A stretch of 64,000 nucleotides of DNA from CALINF01 sp039980455 (lineage in GTDB: Bacteria > Pseudomonadota > Gammaproteobacteria > Pseudomonadales > Halieaceae), in contig JBDXCG010000003.1 of assembly GCA_039980455.1 (NCBI GenBank), positions 62,001 through 126,000 of the forward strand, given 5' to 3'. A model generated the notes under the pieces. It did no database searches and was not told the DNA's origin. It saw only the letters and a program-made list of their open reading frames with translations. A program made the translations under genes and the position numbers. Numbering within the stretch: position 1 is the first letter of the stretch; the number at the start of each line of letters is the position of its first letter. Shown here piece by piece: positions 24,908 through 31,736 of this stretch.

Positions 24908-25921
24908 TTAGTTGTGAGCGTGCAATTGAGCGTTAAGTTCGACCGCGCTGCTATTGGTCAGGCACTGAACAGCCCCCGTCGTTGAGTTGCGTCGAAAGAG
25001 CAGGTCGTGTTTGCCTGCTAGATCGCGAGCGGCGACGATCTCCACGCTGGTTCCTTCATGATCTAGCACAGAGACTTTGGTACCCGCTGTGATGAACAGT
25101 CCGGCTTCCACCGTGCACCGGTCTCCCAATGGGATGCCTATTCCCGCGTTTGCCCCTATCAGACATTCCTTACCGACAGCGATGATAATGTTACCCCCAC
25201 CCGATAATGTGCCCATGGTGGAGCAGCCACCACCAAGATCTGACCCACTGCCAACGCGAACGCCAGCAGAGACACGGCCCTCTATCATCCCGGGTCCATC
25301 GGTACCGGCGTTAAAGTTGATGAACCCCTCATGCATCACGGTTGTACCTTCGCCCAGGTAGGCGCCCAGCCTTACTCTTGCGGTGTGAGCTATGCGCACA
25401 CCCGTAGGCACGACGTAGTTAGTCATCTTGGGGAACTTGTCGACACAACTCACCTCCAGTACCTCGCCACGCAAGCGCGCGTCCAACTGCCTCTGAGGTA
25501 ACTCGTCCAGATCAATTGCACCTTCATTCGTCCAGGCAACATTGGGTAACACGCCAAACAGGCCGTCCAGGTTGGTTCCATGAGGAGTAACCAATCTATG
25601 AGAGAGCAAATGTAGTTTTAGATAACCCTCGGGCACACTGGTTGGGGGTTCATCGTGCGCCAGCAATACAGCGACGACCGGTTGCTCAGTATCTATGCAT
25701 CGGCTGGCCAGGGCGGCCTGCTCAGACTCGCCGGCGGCTTCCAGGTCCATTCGCAGCTGTTGCAGCGTGGCGCTGTCGAGAGGTTTCTGGGTATCGAACT
25801 CAGCGGCGGCAGCCGTCAGGCCAGCGGATGGTGCAATCACCGGTGCGGGGAAGAAAACCTCCAGCCATTCACCGGCTGCATTGCGGGTGCCAACGCCGAG
25901 GCCAAATGCAAATGCGCTCAT
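24908..25921 (-). CDS. dapD: 2,3,4,5-tetrahydropyridine-2,6-dicarboxylate N-succinyltransferase
   Basis: Uses succinyl-CoA to open and succinylate tetrahydrodipicolinate in lysine synthesis. The 337-residue length and the N-terminal domain (GLGVGTRNAAGEWLEVFFP) are those of the Pseudomonas/actinobacterial kind of DapD, larger than the E. coli type (274). The C-terminal half is a left-handed beta-helix made of hexapeptide repeats, with GVRIAHTARVRLGAYLGEG and the active region GRVSAGVRVGSGSDLGGG. It lies between the YffB-like gene and dapE on the same strand. Confidence 0.96.
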   Translation of the reverse strand: MSAFAFGLGVGTRNAAGEWLEVFFPAPVIAPSAGLTAAAAEFDTQKPLDSATLQQLRMDLEAAGESEQAALASRCIDTEQPVVAVLLAHDEPPTSVPEGYLKLHLLSHRLVTPHGTNLDGLFGVLPNVAWTNEGAIDLDELPQRQLDARLRGEVLEVSCVDKFPKMTNYVVPTGVRIAHTARVRLGAYLGEGTTVMHEGFINFNAGTDGPGMIEGRVSAGVRVGSGSDLGGGCSTMGTLSGGGNIIIAVGKECLIGANAGIGIPLGDRCTVEAGLFITAGTKVSVLDHEGTSVEIVAARDLAGKHDLLFRRNSTTGAVQCLTNSSAVELNAQLHAHN

Positions 25922-26027
25922 TGGGTGTGTCCTGTTGTCGATTAAAAGAGATGCTGTCTATTTGAGATTTCACGCCTGCAGAAAGATTACGTTGTGCACA
26001 GCCGATACCGATCATGCGAGTGGGCAA

Positions 26028-26384
26028 TTATAGTGTGTGCTTGCCAAACAATTCCTGATATTGCGAAGCCTTAAAGCCCACGTGATGCTGCTCTCCAAGT
26101 TCGAGCAACGGTCGCTTTATCAGCGTTGGTTGGGCCAAAATAGCCGCTTGGGCTGATTGGTTATTCATGCCACTGCGTATATCTTCTCCCAGCGCTTTCC
26201 AGCTGGTACTGCGTTTGTTAACCAAACCCTCCCAGCCTAGTTCATCGATCCACTTGGCGACGTCCGTCGCTTCTATGCCGTCTACGCGAAAGTCATGAAA
26301 TTGGTACTCAATGGCATGGGTGTCCAGCCAGTTACGCGCCTTCTTTACCGTGTCACAATTTTTGATGCCATACAGCGTTATCAA
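26028..26384 (-). CDS. yffB: ArsC/Spx-fold protein, YffB family
   Basis: A 118-residue thioredoxin-fold protein of the ArsC/Spx superfamily. It begins MITLYGIKNCDTVKKA, with one cysteine in place of the CxxC of glutaredoxins, followed by the WLDTHAIEYQFHDFR segment and the LIKRPLLE arginine region found in ArsC-like enzymes. It is a YffB-type protein rather than a true arsenate reductase; a glutathione-dependent thiol role has been suggested for YffB. It stands upstream of dapD, a neighbourhood also seen in Pseudomonas. Confidence 0.9.
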   Translation of the reverse strand: MITLYGIKNCDTVKKARNWLDTHAIEYQFHDFRVDGIEATDVAKWIDELGWEGLVNKRSTSWKALGEDIRSGMNNQSAQAAILAQPTLIKRPLLELGEQHHVGFKASQYQELFGKHTL

Positions 26385-26445
26385 GGCCGGGTTTCTCCGA
26401 ATTCAGTGTCAGATGATTGCGCAAGAGCATAGCAAACTCTATGCG

Positions 26446-26475
26446 TTAGAACTATGTGCAATACGAGTCTACAAT
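26446..26475 (+). promoter_or_regulatory. Possible promoter of the MAPEG gene
   Basis: TTAGAA (26446-26451) and TACAAT (26470-26475) are 18 bases apart. The -10 is good and the -35 weak. The transcript would begin near 26482, about 36 bases before the ATG. Confidence 0.35.
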
Positions 26476-26517
26476 GCGAGTTCGACGGCGCATCCGCTTA
26501 ATAATAAGGAGAACAGT

Positions 26518-26946
26518 ATGACAATCGTTTCTACATCTCTTGCACTACCAATGATGGCAATGATGCTGCTTACGTTGGTAGTTTGGTTGGTAATGTTTGT
26601 GCATCGTGTGGGCTATGCGAACGCCAATGGAATCGACGCGCAGAAAATGAAAACACCCTCAGACGTGGCCAGGTTGCTACCAGACGACGTGTCGGGATCA
26701 GGCAACAACTTTAAGAACCTCTTCGAAATTCCGGTGCTATTTTATGTGATGTGCCTCTATCTAAGCATATTTGGCCAAGTCAGTAGTCTGATGGTGACGT
26801 GTGCTTGGGCATTTGTGGCATTAAGAGCCGTGCATAGTTTCATTCACTGCGGCTACAACAATGTGATGCACCGTTTCATAGCCTATTTGGCGTCATCAGT
26901 GGCGCTTTGGATCATGGTTGTTGTGGCGGTTATTAATGCGCTGTAG
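26518..26946 (+). CDS. MAPEG-family membrane protein
   Basis: A 142-residue protein with four membrane segments, as expected for MAPEG (membrane-associated proteins in eicosanoid and glutathione metabolism). The family features are NNFKNLFEIPVLFYVMCL in the second segment and WAFVALRAVHSFIHCGYNNV, which carries the R-x-x-H pattern. The bacterial members are mostly uncharacterised; some act as glutathione transferases. ATG 26518 has AAGGAGAAC just upstream. It is divergent from the yffB-dapD-dapE unit. Confidence 0.88.
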   Translation: MTIVSTSLALPMMAMMLLTLVVWLVMFVHRVGYANANGIDAQKMKTPSDVARLLPDDVSGSGNNFKNLFEIPVLFYVMCLYLSIFGQVSSLMVTCAWAFVALRAVHSFIHCGYNNVMHRFIAYLASSVALWIMVVVAVINAL

Positions 26947-26952
26947 TAATTC

Positions 26953-27006
26953 GGTGCTCTCGTTTTCTATAGCACCCCTGGCTTTTGGGATACGCTCGTC
27001 TATCCC
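26953..27006. repeat. Two successive short inverted repeats
   Basis: GGTGCT (26953-26958) pairs with AGCACC (26971-26976), and GGGATA (26987-26992) with TATCCC (27001-27006). A short T run (26983-26986) lies between them. The first may act as a weak terminator for the MAPEG gene. Confidence 0.35.
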
Positions 27007-27053
27007 GACGGCTTATTAAATCCAAACACGCTGATAGATAAGAGGAGTAGTCA

Positions 27054-27728
27054 ATGACAATCTCAGCCATGCCTTTACAAATTGATGTGGTGTCGGACGT
27101 GGTGTGCCCATGGTGCATCATTGGATACTTACAATTGCAATCGGCGTTGGCACAGATGCCGGGTGAATTTGAGGTGTCGCTGCGTTGGCATCCGTTTGAG
27201 TTGAATCCACAGATGCCAGACGAAGGGCAGGAGTTACGCGAACATCTGGTGGAAAAGTATGGCCCGGCCGCTGGGCGGGGTAGTGGGGGCCGCCAACGAC
27301 TTATCGAGTTGGGCGAGTCACTGGGTTTTGAGTTCAATTACTTCGACGGTATGCGCATCTACAACACATTTAAAGCGCATCAGCTTCTAGCCTGGGCGGC
27401 GGAACAAGCTAAACAAACAGAGCTCAAGCTTGCGCTGTTTGACGCTTTTTTTACGCGCAGGGAGAATGTGGGTGACGCTCAGCAACTAGCTGCGGTTTGT
27501 GAGCGTGTAGGTCTGTCTAGAACAGGTGCCATGGACGTTTTGGAGCAGGATATATTTGCTACACCAGTACGAGCAGAAGAGTCGCTTTGGTTAGAGCGCG
27601 AGGTGCATGCCGTGCCCGCATTCTTTTTTCAGAACAGGTATATGGTGCCGGGTGCTCAGGAAGCCCAATCATTTGTAAGATTTTTAAGGCGTATCAAGGA
27701 GCGCGAATTGGCTGTGGCACCACAGTAG
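27054..27728 (+). CDS. DsbA-fold oxidoreductase, FrnE-like
   Basis: A 224-residue member of the FrnE/2-hydroxychromene-2-carboxylate isomerase-like branch of the DsbA family. The redox motif CPWC lies at the start of the thioredoxin fold in DVVCPWCIIGY, and an all-helical insert (about 80-170) contains the NTFKAHQLLAWA segment typical of FrnE. The cis-proline loop reads VHAVPAFFF. There is no signal peptide, so it acts in the cytoplasm, probably in thiol-disulfide exchange. AGAGGAG lies before the ATG. It is followed by a bidirectional terminator shared with hppA. Confidence 0.9.
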   Translation: MTISAMPLQIDVVSDVVCPWCIIGYLQLQSALAQMPGEFEVSLRWHPFELNPQMPDEGQELREHLVEKYGPAAGRGSGGRQRLIELGESLGFEFNYFDGMRIYNTFKAHQLLAWAAEQAKQTELKLALFDAFFTRRENVGDAQQLAAVCERVGLSRTGAMDVLEQDIFATPVRAEESLWLEREVHAVPAFFFQNRYMVPGAQEAQSFVRFLRRIKERELAVAPQ

Positions 27729-27735
27729 CGCAGAT

Positions 27736-27766
27736 AAAAAATACCCCGGTTTAACCGGGGCATTTT
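27736..27766. terminator. Bidirectional intrinsic terminator
   Basis: CCCCGGT (27744-27750) pairs with ACCGGGG (27754-27760) with a three-base loop. An A-rich tract on the left and CATTTTA on the right let it serve both the FrnE-like gene (plus) and hppA (minus). Confidence 0.8.
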
Positions 27767-27797
27767 ATCAAGCTTCGATTGTCACCAATCAGTGTGA

Positions 27798-29786
27798 CTA
27801 GAGTAAGGGCGCGATCACCAGACTAACAATAGCCATTACGTTGATCAGGATATTCATAGACGGACCTGATGTGTCCTTGAACGGATCGCCGACTGTGTCG
27901 CCCACTACTACGGCGCTGTGAGTATCCGAACCCTTGCCGCCGAGATTACCTTTCTCCACGTATTTCTTGGCGTTGTCCCAGGCGCCACCGGCATTCGCCA
28001 TCATCAACGCCATCAGTACGCAACCCAGCAGAGCGCCACCCAGCGTACCACCTAAAGCGGCGGCACCTAGACCGAAGCCAACAGCTACGGGTGTTCCCAC
28101 AGCAATCGCGCCAGGCAGGATCATCCTTCGCAGAGCAGCAGTCGTGGCTATATCGACACAGCGTGCGGTATCAGGTTCTGCTGTACCTTCTAGTAGTCCC
28201 GGTATTTCACGGAACTGACGCCGGATCTCATTGATCATATCGAAGGCTGCTTCGCCAACGGCAGTCATGGTGATTGATGCGATGAGGAACGGCACCGTAC
28301 CGCCAATAAACAATCCAACCAACACGATTGGGTCTGACAGTTCCAGCGAGAAGTTGGAATTGTTGACCTGAACGGTTTCAACGAATGCCGCAATAATCGC
28401 AAGAGCAGCCAATGCCGCAGCGCCGATGGCAAAGCCTTTACCAATAGCCGCCGTTGTATTACCCACTTCATCCAGACCATCGGTGATTTTGCGCGTCTCC
28501 TCGCCCATACCTGCCATCTCGGCAATGCCGCCGGCGTTATCGGCAACAGGGCCATAGGCATCAATCGCCATGGTGATTCCCACTGTCGCTAGCATGCCAA
28601 CAGCGGCGATACCCACTCCGTACAATCCAGACAATTGAGTTGATACGAAAATGATAGCTGCGAGGAAGAGAACGGGAAGCACGACAGACTGCATACCCAC
28701 AGCCAAGCCGGTAATCATCACTGTAGCCGCTCCGGTTTCTCCGGATTTGGCGATTTTCCTAACGGGTGATCCACCGGTGTAGTACTCGGTTATGAGACCG
28801 ATGAGTACACCACCTACTGCGCCGCAAACAACAGACCACCAAATATTGCTCTCCAGTCCCATTGCGCTTATCAAGAACCAAGCGGCGATAACGAAAACAA
28901 CAGGCGCTAGCAAGGTACCACTACGCAGTGCTGCTTCTGGTGCTGCAGCGCTGCGTGCACGCACGATAATGATGCCTATCATGGAGGCGAGCAGGCCAAT
29001 GCTGGACAAAGCCAGTGGCAGGAACATCATTGACGCTTGCGTATCGATCGCCATGGTGGAGGCAATGGCGATGCAGGCAATCATAGATCCGCAATACGAC
29101 TCAAAGATGTCTGAGCCCATACCGGCAATGTCGCCGACGTTGTCGCCCACATTATCGGCGATCACGCCTGGGTTCCGGGGATCATCCTCAGGAATGCCTG
29201 CCTCTATCTTGCCGACTAGATCAGCGCCAACGTCAGCGCTCTTGGTGAAGATGCCGCCGCCTACGCGAGAAAACAGCGCTACGACAGATGCGCCCATACC
29301 AAAGCCGTGAATGGCGTGTGCCGTATGAGGGTCTCCACCAAAGTACCAGTACAAGCTACCCAGGCCGACCAGGCCCAATGAGGCAACGCATAGCCCCATA
29401 ACAGAGCCGCCGTAGAAAGCGATGGAGAGTGCCTGTGGTGCGCCGTGATTGTGTGCTGCTGCCGCGGTACGAACGTTTGCCTTGGTTGCCGCAAACATAC
29501 CCAAATAGCCGGCAGTCGCAGACGACAATGCGCCCACCGTGAATGCGATAGCAGTATTAACACCCAGCGGCGAGACCAGAATGCCGATCAGGAGTACTGC
29601 GGAAAAGATGCCCAGCATCTTATATTCGCGATGCATGAAAACCATGGCGCCCAGATGAATCTGGTCCCCGATTTTTTTGACAACGCCGTCACCGTGATCG
29701 TGGCGGGTCATCACGTGATAGATCAGAAATGCAACAACAAGGCCGAGAACGCCAAGTATTGGAGTTACGATATAAAGCTCAGACAT
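27798..29786 (-). CDS. hppA: Membrane-bound ion-pumping pyrophosphatase, probably K+-dependent
   Basis: A 662-residue integral membrane enzyme with about 16 segments that couples PPi hydrolysis to H+ (or Na+) export. The catalytic motif DVGADLVGKIE and the paired DNVGDNVGD are present. In the K+ selectivity region the sequence reads GNTTAAIGKG, with Ala and Gly where the K+-independent type has Lys and Thr; this marks the K+-dependent class. Whether it pumps H+ or Na+ cannot be settled by eye. AAGGGA stands 8 bases before the ATG. Confidence 0.96.
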   Translation of the reverse strand: MSELYIVTPILGVLGLVVAFLIYHVMTRHDHGDGVVKKIGDQIHLGAMVFMHREYKMLGIFSAVLLIGILVSPLGVNTAIAFTVGALSSATAGYLGMFAATKANVRTAAAAHNHGAPQALSIAFYGGSVMGLCVASLGLVGLGSLYWYFGGDPHTAHAIHGFGMGASVVALFSRVGGGIFTKSADVGADLVGKIEAGIPEDDPRNPGVIADNVGDNVGDIAGMGSDIFESYCGSMIACIAIASTMAIDTQASMMFLPLALSSIGLLASMIGIIIVRARSAAAPEAALRSGTLLAPVVFVIAAWFLISAMGLESNIWWSVVCGAVGGVLIGLITEYYTGGSPVRKIAKSGETGAATVMITGLAVGMQSVVLPVLFLAAIIFVSTQLSGLYGVGIAAVGMLATVGITMAIDAYGPVADNAGGIAEMAGMGEETRKITDGLDEVGNTTAAIGKGFAIGAAALAALAIIAAFVETVQVNNSNFSLELSDPIVLVGLFIGGTVPFLIASITMTAVGEAAFDMINEIRRQFREIPGLLEGTAEPDTARCVDIATTAALRRMILPGAIAVGTPVAVGFGLGAAALGGTLGGALLGCVLMALMMANAGGAWDNAKKYVEKGNLGGKGSDTHSAVVVGDTVGDPFKDTSGPSMNILINVMAIVSLVIAPLL

Positions 29787-29826
29787 AGATTGATCCCTTA
29801 ACTTATTATTAGATGGGAGATCACAT

Positions 29827-29854
29827 GCTATAGGAGATAGCGCTCGACTGACAA
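29827..29854 (-). promoter_or_regulatory. Probable hppA promoter
   Basis: Read on the minus strand, TTGTCA (29849-29854) and TATAGC (29827-29832) are 16 bases apart, about 40 bases upstream of the hppA ATG. Confidence 0.5.
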
Positions 29855-29883
29855 GTTCCTAGGTAATAGGGCTGGCTGAGCAG

Positions 29884-30537
29884 TCAGGCTTTGAGGGTCT
29901 TCTTGGGGTGTTTGCGGTTGGGGTAGCAGGTGCGACAAATGTCGCAGACTCTGCCATCGCAGCCCCGCGCAGAGCAGAATTCCCGTCCATAGAAGATGAT
30001 TTGCAGATGTAGAGCGTTCCAACGCTCTCTCGGGAACAGGCGCTTTAGATCTCGTTCAGTCTGAGTGACGTTTTTACCACTGCTCAAGCCCCACCGCTGG
30101 GCCAGACGATGGATATGGGTGTCGACGGGAAAAGCCGGCACCCCAAACGCTTGTGACATGACCACGCTCGCCGTTTTGTGGCCCACCCCGGGTAGGCGCT
30201 CCAGCGCATCCATGTCGGCGGGCACTTCGCCTTGATGTTCCTCCAGCAAAATCTCGCTGAGTCTCTTGATGGCGCGGGATTTTTGTGGCGACAGTCCGCA
30301 GGGCCTGATGATGGCGCGAATGTCCTCTACGTCCAATTGGGCCATGTCATGCGGGTTGCTCGCTGCCTTAAACAACGCTGGGGTGACCTGATTGACTCTT
30401 TCGTCCGTGCACTGTGCGCTAAGCAAAACGGCAATGAGCAGTGTGAAAGGGTCGTTGTGATCCAGTGGAACCGGTGTCTCAGGGTAAAGTGCTTGAAGTC
30501 GCTGCATGATGAAGCTGACACGCTCGGCCTTGAGCAT
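29884..30537 (-). CDS. nth: Endonuclease III (DNA glycosylase/AP lyase)
   Basis: Removes oxidised pyrimidines from DNA and nicks the abasic site. It is a 217-residue HhH-GPD protein with the hairpin LPGVGHKTASVV (catalytic Lys) and the catalytic Asp in PVDTHIHR. Its C-terminal cysteines are at 188, 193, 198, 201 and 204. E. coli Nth has C-x6-C-x2-C-x5-C; here positions 188, 198 and 204 fit but the second ligand position (195) is glycine, so the iron-sulfur cluster is altered or uses other cysteines. It lies three bases downstream of dapC on the same strand. Confidence 0.94.
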   Translation of the reverse strand: MLKAERVSFIMQRLQALYPETPVPLDHNDPFTLLIAVLLSAQCTDERVNQVTPALFKAASNPHDMAQLDVEDIRAIIRPCGLSPQKSRAIKRLSEILLEEHQGEVPADMDALERLPGVGHKTASVVMSQAFGVPAFPVDTHIHRLAQRWGLSSGKNVTQTERDLKRLFPRERWNALHLQIIFYGREFCSARGCDGRVCDICRTCYPNRKHPKKTLKA

Positions 30538-30539
30538 CG

Positions 30540-31733
30540 TTACATTCTACCTATGAAGTCATTGATCCGATGTGCCGCTGCAACGGTGTTGTCACGTTCT
30601 GCGACCAGTGCGAGTCGAACACGATTAGCGCCCGGGTTTCCGCACTGTGTCTCTCTTGCCAGGAAGCTGCCCGGCAATACCGCAACGTTCTCCTGTTGAT
30701 AGAGTTGTTGAGCGAAAGTTTGGTCATCCAGCGGTGTGGTGGGCCATAGGTAGAATCCCGCTGCGGGGCGCTCACACGCCATGGATTTGCCCAATATATC
30801 TACAACCGCGTCAAATTTGTCGCGATATAGCGCCCGGTTGGCGATTACATGAGATTCGTCACTCCAGGCGGCAATACTGGCTAACTGATGGTGCACCGGC
30901 ATCGCACAGCCATGGTAAGTGCGATAAAGCAGAAATTTGGCCAGCAGGTCGGCATCACCAGCAACGAAACCTGAACGCAGACCGGGCAGATTGGAGCGCT
31001 TGGAGAGGCTGTGAAATACAAGGCAGCGGGAAAAATCATTATTGCCCAGTTCAGCACTCGCCTGTAGCAAGCCCGGAGGAGGGCTTTCCTCGTCGTCGTA
31101 CAGTTCCGAATAGCATTCATCGCTGACGATAGTGAATTGATGCTCGTGTGCCAGATGGATCAATGTCTTCAGCATCGGCATTGGCATGACTGCACCGGAG
31201 GGGTTTCCCGGCGAGCAGATATAGAGCATTTGGCAACGTTGCCAATCCTGCGCAGTCATTGCATCTAAGTGGGGCAAAAAGCCCTGCGCCTTCGAGCAGT
31301 CGATGAAGTGGGGCGTTGCGCCTGCCAGCAGCGCTGCTCCTTCATAAATTTGATAGAACGGGTTGGGGCAGGCAACCATAGCATCGGTCACGCTGCGGTC
31401 CACGCAGGCCTGAGCGATAGCAAACAATCCCTCACGTGTGCCATTGAGCGGCAGTACCTGACGACTGGCATCTACGCCTTGTAGCTTGAATCGTCGCGTC
31501 AACCAGTCGGCAATAACCGTGCGCAATGTGTCGCTACCGCGTGTAGCAGGGTAGCTAGAAAGCTGTGAAAGGTTGTCGGCGAGTACATCCAGCACAAATG
31601 CAGGCGGCGCATGACGTGGCTCGCCCATGGCCAGAGAGATGGCGCTTTTGTCAGCCACAGGAGTGACCGCGTCAAATAGTGCTCTGAGCTTTTCGAAAGG
31701 ATAGGCCTGCAATTTCGCAAGGTCGGGGTTCAT
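30540..31733 (-). CDS. dapC: Succinyldiaminopimelate transaminase
   Basis: A PLP-dependent fold-type I aminotransferase of 397 residues that makes N-succinyl-LL-diaminopimelate from its keto precursor. The PLP lysine sits in HSLSKRSNLPGLRSGF, the aspartate that pairs with the PLP nitrogen in FTIVSDECYSELY, and the substrate arginine near the C-terminus in RVRLALV. The N-terminus NPDLAKLQAYPFEKLRALF is typical of DapC as opposed to ArgD. It lies directly after glnD on the same strand (three-base gap), the common gammaproteobacterial order. Confidence 0.94.
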   Translation of the reverse strand: MNPDLAKLQAYPFEKLRALFDAVTPVADKSAISLAMGEPRHAPPAFVLDVLADNLSQLSSYPATRGSDTLRTVIADWLTRRFKLQGVDASRQVLPLNGTREGLFAIAQACVDRSVTDAMVACPNPFYQIYEGAALLAGATPHFIDCSKAQGFLPHLDAMTAQDWQRCQMLYICSPGNPSGAVMPMPMLKTLIHLAHEHQFTIVSDECYSELYDDEESPPPGLLQASAELGNNDFSRCLVFHSLSKRSNLPGLRSGFVAGDADLLAKFLLYRTYHGCAMPVHHQLASIAAWSDESHVIANRALYRDKFDAVVDILGKSMACERPAAGFYLWPTTPLDDQTFAQQLYQQENVAVLPGSFLARETQCGNPGANRVRLALVAERDNTVAAAHRINDFIGRM

Positions 31734-31736
31734 TGC

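Noticed and set aside
26933..27337. Minus-strand open frame of 134 codons over the FrnE-like gene
   Set aside because: It overlaps a well supported DsbA-fold gene on the other strand and its text (RPPLPRPAAGPYFSTRC) has no family features.
28792..29310. Plus-strand 172-codon frame inside hppA
   Set aside because: Antisense to a highly conserved gene; the Ser/Pro/Ala-rich composition is typical of shadow frames.
30232..30699. Plus-strand open frame of 155 codons across nth and dapC
   Set aside because: It is the antisense shadow of two clear genes and has no recognisable motif or ribosome site.
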